Shown here: in pieces, positions 8,297 through 16,933 of the stretch
Layout of the letters: every line of letters begins with the position of its first letter
Numbering within the stretch: position 1 is the stretch's first letter
Source of the DNA: Oscillospiraceae bacterium
Lineage (GTDB): Bacteria > Bacillota > Clostridia > Oscillospirales > QAMX01
DNA length: 38,558 bases
Direction: 5' to 3'
Assembly (NCBI GenBank): GCA_015067675.1
Contig: SVMB01000026.1
Coordinates: forward strand, 1 to 38,558
Position numbers and translations under genes: made by a program
The notes under the pieces: model-generated
The model's database searches: none
Seen by the model: the letters and a program-made list of their open reading frames with translations, nothing else
What the model was told of the DNA's origin: nothing

Positions 8297-9616
8297 TTAT
8301 TTCACTTTTTCCGCCATCCGCTCAAAGCAGGCCACGAGCTCATCGCCCGCCTCGGGGGCAAGCTGGGAACTGGTCGCCAGGCGCGCTTCATAGACGCCGG
8401 GAATCATCATCTCGGGCATCGGCACATAGCCGCCGTAATCGTTGGCAAATGCGGATACCATGGCATGGGCGGTCCGGGCGCCGGCCTTGATGCGCATACC
8501 GAACTCCACGAAGATCTGGCAGGGGCTGCCGAAGATCTGCACATCGCCGATGCGCAGCACCTGCATGGGCAGCACCACGCGGGTACGCTTATCCTTGGCC
8601 GCATGCATTGCCTGCAGGGCAAAGAAGGTCTCGATGTAGTTCTTGGTACCGGGCTTTGAGTTAATCAGCTCATCGCCGTAGGACTGGAAGAGCGCGTAAG
8701 CTTCGGCCAGACGCTCAGGAGTCGGCTTGCGCAGACGGGCGCAGAGCTTTGCTTCCTGCCAGGCAATGGCCTCGTCCATAGGAGAAGCCTTCTCGATGGC
8801 GGAAACGCACTTTTCAGCCAGGGCGCGGCCCAGCAGAATATGACGGCCTTTCTTGTAGGTCTCGGGATCGCGGGGATTAAAATGGTTGATGTTGCCGCAG
8901 GCGCCGTTGATGAAGACGGTGACGAAGTCGGGGCCGTACTGCTCCTGCAGACCGCGGGCCAGATGGTAGATATAGTCGGAGCTGGTGACGTCGGTGGCGA
9001 CGATGGCCGGATGGCAGGCAAAGTTCACAACCGCACCCACGGGCTTGCCGTCAACGCACACGGCGATAACGCCCACGGACTGATCGATGGGGCTGGCGGG
9101 CTCGACGATGTTGGGATTGCCCTTGCCGGGATTGGTCTTGAGGGAGCCGTCCTTCATGCGCCAGATGCGGATAAAGGAGAAACCTTCCAGGACTTCCTCA
9201 CCCCAGTTGAGGCAGGCTTCCTTCCGGTCGTTGTAGGCGCAGATCACCGCGTCGGCAGCCCGCTCGGCCAGGAAGGTCAGATAGGTCTCATTGCACACGA
9301 CTTCTTCGCCCCAGTTCAGGGTCGGGCCGCCGCCGTGGCAGTGGGTGGCGCAGATCATGATCGCGTCGGGATCGATGGGCACATACTGCGCAACACGCTC
9401 GCGGACGCGCCTGGTCAGGCTGTAGTAAACGCCGCAGGCATCAATCGACACAATCGCTGCAACTTTTTGGGTGTCCGCGTCGTCTAATTCAAAGACAGCA
9501 GCGCGTACATAGAGTTTCTCCTGCACCCGTACATTATAGCGGGCGCCAAAATCGCCGGGAATGATGGAACCCAGCGCGGGAGTAATTTCGTTGGCACAAA
9601 AACCTGCGCGAATCAT
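8297..9616 (-). CDS. Neutral/alkaline non-lysosomal ceramidase-like hydrolase
   Basis: The 439-residue protein matches the N-terminal catalytic domain layout of neutral ceramidase-like Zn-dependent hydrolases. It has a start resembling AGFCANEITPALG, then ICATHCHGGGPTLN (putative metal-binding His residues), VVNFACHPAIVATD and VFINGACGNINHFNPRD. In the family these correspond to the zinc-binding and catalytic region that hydrolyses ceramide. Here the C-terminal immunoglobulin-like domain is absent and no signal peptide is seen, so the protein appears cytoplasmic. The real substrate may be another amide or ester, for example carbohydrate-linked. The ATG at 9616 has AAGGAG 7 nt upstream; an upstream ATG at 9640 lacks a binding site. 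Confidence 0.8.
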   Translation of the reverse strand: MIRAGFCANEITPALGSIIPGDFGARYNVRVQEKLYVRAAVFELDDADTQKVAAIVSIDACGVYYSLTRRVRERVAQYVPIDPDAIMICATHCHGGGPTLNWGEEVVCNETYLTFLAERAADAVICAYNDRKEACLNWGEEVLEGFSFIRIWRMKDGSLKTNPGKGNPNIVEPASPIDQSVGVIAVCVDGKPVGAVVNFACHPAIVATDVTSSDYIYHLARGLQEQYGPDFVTVFINGACGNINHFNPRDPETYKKGRHILLGRALAEKCVSAIEKASPMDEAIAWQEAKLCARLRKPTPERLAEAYALFQSYGDELINSKPGTKNYIETFFALQAMHAAKDKRTRVVLPMQVLRIGDVQIFGSPCQIFVEFGMRIKAGARTAHAMVSAFANDYGGYVPMPEMMIPGVYEARLATSSQLAPEAGDELVACFERMAEKVK

Positions 9617-9658
9617 AACCGTTCTCCTTTTCACTGACAAATTGTGGATGCTATATAA

Positions 9659-9687
9659 AGTATAACACGCAAGCCTCTGTCCTGCAA
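9659..9687 (-). promoter_or_regulatory. Promoter of the ceramidase-like gene
   Basis: On the minus strand TTGCAG, a 17-bp spacer and TATACT lie about 43 bp upstream of the ATG. Confidence 0.8.
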
Positions 9688-9768
9688 GCCGACGCGCGCT
9701 TTTTTTCGCAGCATTTACATCTTCCGGGAAAACCCGGTTGGATTCGTCAAATTTTCGTGGTTTGTTTC

Positions 9769-9797
9769 TTGTGCAGCCGATCAGAATATGCTATACT
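9769..9797 (+). promoter_or_regulatory. Promoter of the kinase-like/VanW gene
   Basis: TTGTGC, a 17-bp spacer and TATACT lie about 57 bp upstream of the ATG at 9854, divergent from the ceramidase-like gene promoter. Confidence 0.7.
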
Positions 9798-9853
9798 GAT
9801 CACATGGCACATATCCGCACAGCCAACAGGAAACACACCGGAACGGAGCATAT

Positions 9854-12091
9854 ATGGAAAACAAGGAAATCATCTTCAGCGGCTGGAGCTTTGACGCACA
9901 GATCAGCGAGTCCGGGCGCAGCTGCATTTACCGTGTCCGCCGGGAACAATTCGGCGAAACACTATACGCCATCGTCAAGCAGACCCGCGTGGACTGCCCC
10001 GATGCCGCGCAGCGTGCGGCGCTGCGCGCCGATGCCGACGCGCGCATGCAGAGCCTGTGCGCACTGGGCAACGTCTCCACGCTGCTGGTACCCGATGAGT
10101 ACGAAATCGTGGACGACGAATCAGGCTTCACCGTCCATTGCCGCATGGAGCAGTGCACCAAACTCTCGGTATACGCCGCCTCCAATCCTTTAAGCCAGCA
10201 GGAGCTGGTGATGATGGGTATTGATCTGTGCACGGCCATTGATGCGCTTGAAAAGCGCGGCGTTGTCCACGGTGACATCCGGCCCGAGCACATTTTCATG
10301 TCCAAAAAAGGCAGCTTCAAGCTCGGCGGCTTCGATGCACTGCCTCCCGCACCTGTCACCCAGGCTCCCGGTACCACAGCCGCTGCCTACATGGCGCCCG
10401 AAGTCTATTCCGGCGCCGCTTTCACCGCCTCCGCCGACACCTATGCCCTCGGCATGGTGCTCTATCGTACCCTCAACGGCGGCCGTATGCCCTTCACTCC
10501 CGCCGCTCCCGCTCCCGTAACGCCGCAGGACCGCGCCGACGCCACAACCCGGCGCATGGCGGGTGAAACCCTGCCGCCGCCCGCAACGGGAGATGCCTCC
10601 CTGCATGAAATCCTCGCCAAAGCCTGTGCCGCCGATCCGGCAGCACGCTTCACCGGCGCTGCCGCCATGCGCGACGCGCTGCAGCGCTGGCTGCGCGGCA
10701 TTCCCGCAGCCGCAGGAGCCGCCGCCGTACATATCGCCGCCGGCACCGCTGTGATGGATAAGCCCAAAACCGCAGCTGCCCCCGCTTCCCCCAAATCTGC
10801 ACCAAAGGAGACTCCCGACATGGCCGCCGCAACCTCCCGAAAGAAAAAGAAGAAGAAATCCCGCTCCGGCGTCGCCGTTGTCATCACCGTCGCCGTCGTA
10901 CTGGTGGGTGCACTGGCGCTGGCAAGCGCGCTTGACCTGCTGCCCGGCGTTTTCAGCTTCAACCTCTCCGGCATGACCACAACCGAAGCTACAACCACCG
11001 AGGCCACCACCACCTCCGCCACAACTACCAGTGCAACAACAACCACCAAGGCTACCACGACTACCAAAGCCACTACCACAACCACCGCCACCACAGAGGT
11101 CACCACCACCGTCCCGCCCCATGTGGACTTTGAGGATGTCCTCGCCACTGTTTCCACCTCTCTGGACGTGAATCAGAAGAACCGCACCATCAATGTGCAG
11201 CTCGCCTGCGACTTTGTCAACGGCACCGTCCTGCAGCCCGGTGAGGAGTTCTCCTATAATAAGGTTGTCGGTCCCCGTACCTATGAGCGCGGCTTCAAGG
11301 ATGCCAAGATCTACACCGCCGGTGAAATCGTGGACGGTCTGGGCGGCGGCATCTGCCAGGTCAGCTCCACGCTGTACATGGCAGCCCTCCGCGCCGATCT
11401 GGAGATCTCCCAGCGCCGCAATCACCGCTTCACCGTAGCCTATACGCCTCTGGGCGAGGATGCCACCGTCGTCTACGGCTCCATCGACTTCTGCTTCGTC
11501 AACAATACTGAGTATCCCATCCGCATCGACTGCGTCCGTGAGGAAGGACAGTGCATCGTCACCATCAACGGCACCCAGACCGAAGAAAACAAGCGGGTTG
11601 AGATCGTCACCAAGACCCTCTCCAAGGATCCCTATGAAACCGTGGAGACCGTGGATGAAACCCTCGCTCCCGGCGAGCGCGTCACCGTCAACTCCTCCGG
11701 TCACTCCGGCTACAAGACCGAAACCTACCGCGTGGTCTACATCGATGACGTAGAGGTTTCCCGTACCCTGGAAAACAAGAGCACCTACACCCGTCTGGAT
11801 AAGTCCTACCGCGTCGGCCCTGCCGAGACTACCGCTGCCTCTTCCTCCACCGACGCCGGTACCACTGATCCCTCTCAGCCGCCCGAATGGATCGGCGGCG
11901 GCACTACCTCCGCTACTCCCAATCCTCCCGAGGTAACCGATCCCGCACAGACTACCCCCGCCGTCACCGCGCCGGTTGACCCTGCCCAGACCTCCGCTTC
12001 CTCGGAAGCCCCCCAGGAGCCGACGCCTGCCGACACCACCGCAGCCAGCTCCACGTCCGACAATTCCCAGCCTCCGGCGTGGCTTGCCTGA
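9854..12091 (+). CDS. Kinase-like domain - transmembrane - VanW domain fusion protein
   Basis: A 745-residue single-pass membrane protein. Residues 10-285 resemble a Ser/Thr protein kinase: AIVKQT (Lys42), HGDIRPEHI (Asp141), YMAPEVYSG (181-183), DTYALG (195-200) and a final RF. Several essentials are altered: no glycine-rich loop, the catalytic-loop Asn is His146, and the DFG motif reads GFD (159-161), so it may be a pseudokinase. A Lys-rich stretch (329-337) precedes one membrane helix (about 339-362). Next come a Thr/Ala-rich linker (375-420) and a VanW domain (about 423-585, with GGGICQVSSTLYMAAL and NHRF). A G5-like segment (590-655) and a Pro/Ser/Thr-rich tail follow. The kinase part would face the cytoplasm and the VanW part the outside. 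VanW is a cell-envelope-associated domain of unclear biochemical role. Confidence 0.9.
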   Translation: MENKEIIFSGWSFDAQISESGRSCIYRVRREQFGETLYAIVKQTRVDCPDAAQRAALRADADARMQSLCALGNVSTLLVPDEYEIVDDESGFTVHCRMEQCTKLSVYAASNPLSQQELVMMGIDLCTAIDALEKRGVVHGDIRPEHIFMSKKGSFKLGGFDALPPAPVTQAPGTTAAAYMAPEVYSGAAFTASADTYALGMVLYRTLNGGRMPFTPAAPAPVTPQDRADATTRRMAGETLPPPATGDASLHEILAKACAADPAARFTGAAAMRDALQRWLRGIPAAAGAAAVHIAAGTAVMDKPKTAAAPASPKSAPKETPDMAAATSRKKKKKKSRSGVAVVITVAVVLVGALALASALDLLPGVFSFNLSGMTTTEATTTEATTTSATTTSATTTTKATTTTKATTTTTATTEVTTTVPPHVDFEDVLATVSTSLDVNQKNRTINVQLACDFVNGTVLQPGEEFSYNKVVGPRTYERGFKDAKIYTAGEIVDGLGGGICQVSSTLYMAALRADLEISQRRNHRFTVAYTPLGEDATVVYGSIDFCFVNNTEYPIRIDCVREEGQCIVTINGTQTEENKRVEIVTKTLSKDPYETVETVDETLAPGERVTVNSSGHSGYKTETYRVVYIDDVEVSRTLENKSTYTRLDKSYRVGPAETTAASSSTDAGTTDPSQPPEWIGGGTTSATPNPPEVTDPAQTTPAVTAPVDPAQTSASSEAPQEPTPADTTAASSTSDNSQPPAWLA

Positions 12092-12152
12092 TTTCCCTCG
12101 CACCATGACGTTTCCCAAAGTTTCCAATTAAGGATATAAAGGAGAAAAACAC

Positions 12153-13229
12153 ATGAAACAGGTCAATGTTGCCATCATCGGTACCGGTGGTATTGCCGGC
12201 GCTCACATCGGCGGCTACAAAGCTCTGCCCAACGTCAAGGTTGTCGCGGTCTGCGATATCGACGTGGAAAAGGCGAAAGCCTATGCCGAAAAGCACGGTG
12301 TTCCTGCCGACAGCGTCTATGCCGACTATAACGAAATGCTTAAGCGCGACGACATCGACGCCGTTTCCGTCTGCACCTGGAACGCCGCCCATGCTCCCGC
12401 CACCATCGCCGCCCTCGACGCCGGTAAGCACGTCATCTGCGAGAAGCCCATGGCCATGAACACCGCCGAGGCTCTTGCTATGGAAGAAGCTGCCAAGCGC
12501 AACAACCGGATCCTCATGATCGGTTTCGTGCGCCGCTACGGCAACGACTGCAAGATCGTGCGCGACTTCATTGAAGCCGACGCCATCGGCGATATCTACT
12601 ACGCCAAGGCCACCTATCTGCGCCGCCACGGCTGCCCCGGCCGCTGGTTCGGCGATGTGCGTTACTCCGGCGGCGGCCCCCTGATCGACCTGGGCGTGCA
12701 CGTCATCGACCTGTCCCGCTACCTGATGGGCTGCCCCAAGCCCGTGAGCGTCTACGGCGTCACCTTCCACAAGCTGGGCAACCGTCCCGAGCTCAAGGTC
12801 GCCGGCGGCAATCCCTGGAAGTCCACCTCCAAGGACTCCGGCTTCGAGTTCAGCGTTGAGGACATGGCCTCCGCGATGATCCGCTTCGACAACGGCGCTG
12901 TTCTGCAGGTTGAGTGCAGCTTCGACGCCAACATCGAGCAGGATGTGGGCAATGTTGAGCTGCTGGGCACCAAGGCCGGCGTCAAGATCTCTCCCGAGAT
13001 CGAGCTGTTCACCGAGATGGCCGGTTACATGGTCAACGTCAAGCCCGCCGGATCCTCCAAGCTCAGCTTTGACGGCCTCTTCGAGAGCGAAATCGCCCAC
13101 TTCGTGGACTGCGTTGCCAACGGCACCCAGTGCGTCAGCCCCGCCCACGACGGCGTGATCCTGATGCAGATCCTCGACGCCATCTACGAGTCCGGCCGCA
13201 CCGGTCACGAAGTCCTCATCGGTGACTGA
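12153..13229 (+). CDS. Gfo/Idh/MocA-family NAD(P)-dependent oxidoreductase
   Basis: The 358-residue protein begins with a Rossmann motif (VAIIGTGGIAGAHIGGY), followed by VVAVCDID, the conserved ICEKPMAMN near residue 95 and FVRRYGND. The C-terminal substrate domain contains GGPLIDLGVHVIDL, typical of sugar or inositol dehydrogenases. AAGGAG lies 8 nt upstream of the ATG. It is followed at once by the nucleoside phosphorylase gene and lies 61 bp after the VanW gene with no terminator between, so the three may be co-transcribed. The substrate is probably a sugar or cyclitol; I cannot name it. Confidence 0.92.
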   Translation: MKQVNVAIIGTGGIAGAHIGGYKALPNVKVVAVCDIDVEKAKAYAEKHGVPADSVYADYNEMLKRDDIDAVSVCTWNAAHAPATIAALDAGKHVICEKPMAMNTAEALAMEEAAKRNNRILMIGFVRRYGNDCKIVRDFIEADAIGDIYYAKATYLRRHGCPGRWFGDVRYSGGGPLIDLGVHVIDLSRYLMGCPKPVSVYGVTFHKLGNRPELKVAGGNPWKSTSKDSGFEFSVEDMASAMIRFDNGAVLQVECSFDANIEQDVGNVELLGTKAGVKISPEIELFTEMAGYMVNVKPAGSSKLSFDGLFESEIAHFVDCVANGTQCVSPAHDGVILMQILDAIYESGRTGHEVLIGD

Positions 13230-13230
13230 T

Positions 13231-13998
13231 ATGGCGATCAGCAAACACGATTTTCCCATCCTTGAGCACAGCTCCCAGGAAAAAGCCTTCATCAACCCCG
13301 CGCCGGACGCGGAGCCCTTTCCGAAGAAGTGTCTGATGACCTTCTTTGAGGAAGTCCTCTCCGACTTTGCCCACACCCATGAAGGGAAGGTCATCGGCGC
13401 GTACATTTCCGAGATGCGTCACTTCCCGGTGTTTGAGGTCACGGTGGAGGGTGAAACGATCTGCATGATGCTGGCCTCTGTCGGCGCAGGCTCCATTGCG
13501 ATGCAGGCCGACTGGCTGTTTGGGCAGGGAGTGGAGACACTCTTTGTCTGCGGAAGCTGCGGCGTGCTCACGGATCTTCCCGAGGGGCACGTGATTCTGC
13601 CCGACCGTGCGCTGCGCGACGAGGGCGCGAGCTATCACTATCTTGCCCCGTCGCGGTATGCTTATCCGACGGCGGAGTGTGTGGAAGTGCTGGCGCGAAC
13701 CATTGAAAAGCGCGGCATTCCCTACGTGCGCACGATGGCGTGGAGTACGGACGGTTTTTACCGCGAGACGCCGGAGCTTGTGGAGTACCGTAAGAGCGAA
13801 GGCTGCGGCGTAGTGGAGATGGAATGTGCAGCACTGGCTGCGGTGGCGACGTTCCGGGGAAAGAAATTCGGACAGCTGCTGTATTCCGGCGATAATCTGG
13901 CCGATCCCGAGAATTACGATGACCGCGACTGGTATAATAACACATCCGGACGCGACAGGCTGTTTGCCCTGACGCTGGACGGACTGCTGAATATGTAA
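13231..13998 (+). CDS. Nucleoside phosphorylase (uridine phosphorylase-like)
   Basis: The 255-residue product belongs to the PNP/UDP phosphorylase family, which splits nucleosides with phosphate to base and (deoxy)ribose-1-phosphate. Visible are MMLASVGAGSIAMQAD, the VCGSCGVLTD turn (phosphate/ribose region), and the nucleoside-binding segment VVEMECAALAAVATF near residue 196. An Asp follows in SGDNLADPENYDDRDW. The ATG directly follows the upstream TGA (TGATATG); a GTG at 13222 overlapping the previous gene is an alternative. It lacks a clear ribosome-binding site, which suggests coupling. A terminator follows immediately. Confidence 0.88.
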   Translation: MAISKHDFPILEHSSQEKAFINPAPDAEPFPKKCLMTFFEEVLSDFAHTHEGKVIGAYISEMRHFPVFEVTVEGETICMMLASVGAGSIAMQADWLFGQGVETLFVCGSCGVLTDLPEGHVILPDRALRDEGASYHYLAPSRYAYPTAECVEVLARTIEKRGIPYVRTMAWSTDGFYRETPELVEYRKSEGCGVVEMECAALAAVATFRGKKFGQLLYSGDNLADPENYDDRDWYNNTSGRDRLFALTLDGLLNM

Positions 13999-14000
13999 AC

Positions 14001-14034
14001 AAAGGAGCTGTAGCTGACGCTGCAGCTCCTTTTG
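14001..14034 (+). terminator. Intrinsic terminator after the nucleoside phosphorylase gene
   Basis: A stem AAAGGAGCTG...CAGCTCCTTTT with inner TAG/CTG pairing starts 2 bp after the stop codon. Nearly the same sequence recurs at 14798-14831 and 25484-25513, always next to a palindromic element. Confidence 0.85.
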
Positions 14035-14038
14035 CGTA

Positions 14039-14786
14039 GAAAGCAAAAGACAATACCCAGGGATGATACCTGTAATGGATACAGCGGCGCAGCCGAGTGA
14101 GGAACGCTTTGCGTTCCTCGGGGTGCAGGGTGCTTTGCACCCTGCCGGGGGTTGAAGGGGCGAGCAGCCCCTGGACGTTCCCGTATGGCGCAGTAACAGA
14201 ATGACAGATGAAGCGTAACAGAGGACGGCAAAAAGAAAAAATATAAATCGGAAAGCTATCCTTTTGATCGTATCTTCTGTCATACCCACGTCGAACGACA
14301 AGCGAAGTGAGTCGTGAGCCACGTTTTCGCCCGTCTCCGGCGTACTTGGCTTTCATACTTATCCCGCCTTCGGCGCAAAAATATCCCAAAGAACGCAAGA
14401 TCACCCCAAAAGGGCAAAAAAGGACCCGTATTCCGTGCGCAGGCCTCTGCAAGGCTCACATTTCACAGAATACGGGTTCTTTCTTTTACGCTGGTATAAC
14501 AGGAGACGGTCGGAATCGTTGCTCGACGCTCGTGAACGCGCCGCGTTCACTGGCGTCTCGACGTTTGTACGGCAGAAAATGCCATCAAAAGTATAGCTTT
14601 CCGATTTATATTTTTTCTTTTTGCCGTCCTCTGTTACGCTTCATCTGTCATTCTGTTACTGCGCCATACGGGATCGTCCAGGGGCTGCTCGCCCCTTCAA
14701 CCCCCGGCAGGGTGCAAAGCACCCTGCACCCGTTTTCGTGTGCCACGCTTAGCAATCACTGCATTTCATGATTCTGTATTGCATTT
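14039..14786. repeat. Composite palindromic element, copy A (about 750 bp)
   Basis: Two inverted arms of about 350 bp meet at a central hairpin. From the left end inward: a degenerate AAAGCAAAAGA terminus, GGGATGATACCTGTAATGG, hairpin GGAACGCTTTGCGTTCC (14101-14117), hairpin GCAGGG/CCCTGC (14125-14145) and hairpin GGGGC-GAGCA-GCCCC (14157-14171). A conserved strip (14181-14230, core AGAATGACAGATGAAGCG) follows, then an A/T-rich tract, and CGTCGA/hairpin ACGAC..GTCGT/GAGCCACG. The centre pairs 14422-14433 with 14468-14479 and then runs TTCTTTCTTTT. The right arm repeats the series inverted and ends in ATTGCATTT (14778-14786). No plausible gene is inside. It fills the gap between convergent genes. 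Confidence 0.92.
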
Positions 14787-14797
14787 TTTCTTCCACG

Positions 14798-14831
14798 CAA
14801 AAGGAGCTGCGGCGTCAGCCACAGCTCCTTT
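14798..14831 (-). terminator. Intrinsic terminator of uxaC
   Basis: Minus strand: AAAGGAGCTGTGGC / GCCGCAGCTCCTTTT stem-loop starting about 10 bp after the uxaC stop. It is nearly identical to the terminator on the other side of element A. Confidence 0.85.
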
Positions 14832-14840
14832 GAAAGAATC

Positions 14841-16247
14841 TTACTTATTGCCGAAGAAGTACTTCTTCGCGTTATTATAGCTGATGTCGGACGCAATGCC
14901 GCCCAGCAGATCCATATCCGCGGGAATCTCGCCGTTCTCGGCCCAGCCGCCCAGCAGCTCGCACAGAATGCGGCGGAAATACTCGTGTCTGGGATAGCTC
15001 AGGAAGCTGCGGCTATCGGTGAGCATACCAACAAAATTCGGCAGCAGACCAATCGAACCCAGCGAAATCATCTGACGGCGCATGCCGTCCAGCTGATCGT
15101 TGAACCACCATGCAGAACCAAACTGCACCTTGCCAACATTGGGAGCCTTATTGAAGGCCGTGGCGATGGAAATGAGCAGCTCGTTATGCACCGGGTTGAG
15201 GCTATAGAGGATGGTCTTGGGCAGCAGGTCTTCCTTCTCCATCTCGTTGAGGAGGTCAGCCAGCGCATGACCGATCGGCGCGTCCTCGATGGCGTCGTAG
15301 CCGGTGTCGGGACCGAGCTTGCCGAACATTCTGGAGTTGATGTCGCGCATGGCGGCAATGTGAATCTGCATCGCCCAGCCGCGCTTGGCGTATTCCTTGC
15401 CCAGGAACACCAGCAGCGTGGCACGGTAAACGGCATTCTGCTCCGCGGTGGGAGTGGCGCCGGCCATGACGGCCTTGAAGGCGGCGTCGGCGGCAGCGTC
15501 ATCGGGCAGAGCGGCGGGAACGGTGTCCAGAGCGTGGTCGGAGATCACGCAGCCCTGAGCGGCGAAGAACTCCATACGCTTGAGCAGCGCGGCCTTCACG
15601 TCGTCCAGACACTTGATCGGCATACCGGCAGCTTCGGAGAGCTTGCCGATGTAGCCCACGAACTCGGGACGGTAGATGTTGATGGCCTTGTCGGGACGCC
15701 AGGTGGGCAGAACCTTCGTGTTGAAGCCTTCAACCTTGGCGATGGCGATGTGGGAAGCCAGATCGTCGGCGGGATCGTCGGTGGTGCACAGGGACTCAAC
15801 GTTGGACCGGGTAATCAGACCGCGGGCGGAGAAGGAAGGATCGGCGAGCACTTCGTTGCACTTCTTGTAGATGCGCTCGGCGCTGGCGGGGCACAGAGGC
15901 TCATAGATGTCGAAGAAGCGCTGCAGCTCCAGATGGGTCCAGTGGTACAGAGGGTTGCCGATGCTGCGGCTCATGGTGTAGGCCCAGGCCTGGAACTTCT
16001 CCCAGGGAGTGGAGTCTCCGGTAATGTACTTTTCTTCGATGCCGCAGCCGCGCATGGCGCGCCACTTATAGTGGTCGCCGCCCAGCCACACCTGAGTGAT
16101 GCTGTCATAACGCATATCCTCGGCGATCTGCTCGGGGCGCAGGTGGCAGTGGTAGTCGATGATGGGCTGCTTGGCGGCGTAGTCGTGGAAGAGCGCCTGG
16201 GCAGTCGGGGTGGAAAGGAGGAAATCCTTGTCCATGAAAGCTTTCAT
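14841..16247 (-). CDS. uxaC: Glucuronate (uronate) isomerase
   Basis: UxaC interconverts D-glucuronate/D-fructuronate and D-galacturonate/D-tagaturonate, the entry step of hexuronate catabolism in the cytoplasm. The 468-residue length fits the family (about 470). Conserved segments include FLLSTPTAQALFHDYA, the metal-binding IIDYHCHLRPEQIAEDM (His33, His35), DHYKWRAMRG, LEDV-like GLITRSNVESLCTTDDPADD, and the late WWFNDQLDGMRRQM. The start at 16247 has AGGA 11 nt upstream; the frame continues 17 codons further without family similarity. It is monocistronic here, with a consensus promoter and its own terminator. No uxu or kdg partner genes lie in the window. Confidence 0.97.
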   Translation of the reverse strand: MKAFMDKDFLLSTPTAQALFHDYAAKQPIIDYHCHLRPEQIAEDMRYDSITQVWLGGDHYKWRAMRGCGIEEKYITGDSTPWEKFQAWAYTMSRSIGNPLYHWTHLELQRFFDIYEPLCPASAERIYKKCNEVLADPSFSARGLITRSNVESLCTTDDPADDLASHIAIAKVEGFNTKVLPTWRPDKAINIYRPEFVGYIGKLSEAAGMPIKCLDDVKAALLKRMEFFAAQGCVISDHALDTVPAALPDDAAADAAFKAVMAGATPTAEQNAVYRATLLVFLGKEYAKRGWAMQIHIAAMRDINSRMFGKLGPDTGYDAIEDAPIGHALADLLNEMEKEDLLPKTILYSLNPVHNELLISIATAFNKAPNVGKVQFGSAWWFNDQLDGMRRQMISLGSIGLLPNFVGMLTDSRSFLSYPRHEYFRRILCELLGGWAENGEIPADMDLLGGIASDISYNNAKKYFFGNK

Positions 16248-16288
16248 GTTGAAAACGTCCTTTCTGAAAAAGTATGGTATTTGACAAT

Positions 16289-16317
16289 AGTATACCAATC
16301 ACAGCCGGGGATGTCAA
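16289..16317 (-). promoter_or_regulatory. Promoter of uxaC
   Basis: Minus strand: perfect TTGACA, 17-bp spacer, TATACT, about 42 bp upstream of the ATG. I see no clear operator next to it. Confidence 0.9.
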
Positions 16318-16325
16318 GGCAAAAG

Positions 16326-16933
16326 GCAGTCAGCTAACCCGGTGACCGCGTGTTTTGCGGCGGCTGCGCGTCACTTTCTTTCCGGCGCACCCGTATGAAT
16401 ATCTGCACCATTGTAGGGGGCGGCATTTATGACGCCCCGCTGACCCTCAGCAATATCCTTCTTCCGGCTTTTGCGGTATCCCCGGTTTGTACCTTCCCGA
16501 CCAATCACCGCCAGGGCAGTCAGCTAACCCGGTGACCGCGTGTTTTGCGGCAGCTGCGCGTCACTTTCTTTCCGGCGCACCCGTACGGATATCTGCACCA
16601 TTGTAGGGGGCGGCATTTATGACGCCCCGCTGACCCCCAGCAATATCCTTCTTCCGGCTTTTTGCGGTATCTCCGGTTTGTACCTTCCCGACCAATCACC
16701 ACCAGGGCAGTCAGCTAACCCGGTGACCGCGTGTTTTGCGGCGGCTGCGCGTCACTTTCTTTCCGGCGCACCCGTATGGATATCTGCACCATTGTAGGGG
16801 GCGGCATTTATGACGCCCCGCTGACCCTCAGCAATATCCTTCTTCCGGCTTTTTGCGGTATCTCCGGTTTGTACCTTCCCGACCAATCACCGCCAGGGCA
16901 ATCAGCCACCCCCGGTGACCGCGTGTTTTGCGC
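16326..16933. repeat. Tandem array of a 190-bp repeat, 3.2 copies
   Basis: Units start at 16326, 16516, 16707 and 16898 (period 190-191 bp); the fourth stops after about 35 bp, one base before the stop codon of the ABC ATPase gene. The copies differ at only a few positions. Each unit includes GGGGCGGCATTTATGACG followed by CCCC, which can form a GGGGCG/CGCCCC hairpin. Short open frames in each unit are repeat by-products, not genes. Confidence 0.95.

Noticed and set aside
10190-12127. Long antisense frame opposite the kinase-like/VanW gene
   Set aside because: Gly-rich shadow produced by the Thr/Ala/Pro-rich sense sequence.
14307-14771. Open frame of 154 codons across element A
   Set aside because: It runs through inverted repeat arms, changes frame between copies, has no ribosome-binding site and its translation resembles only the other repeat copies.
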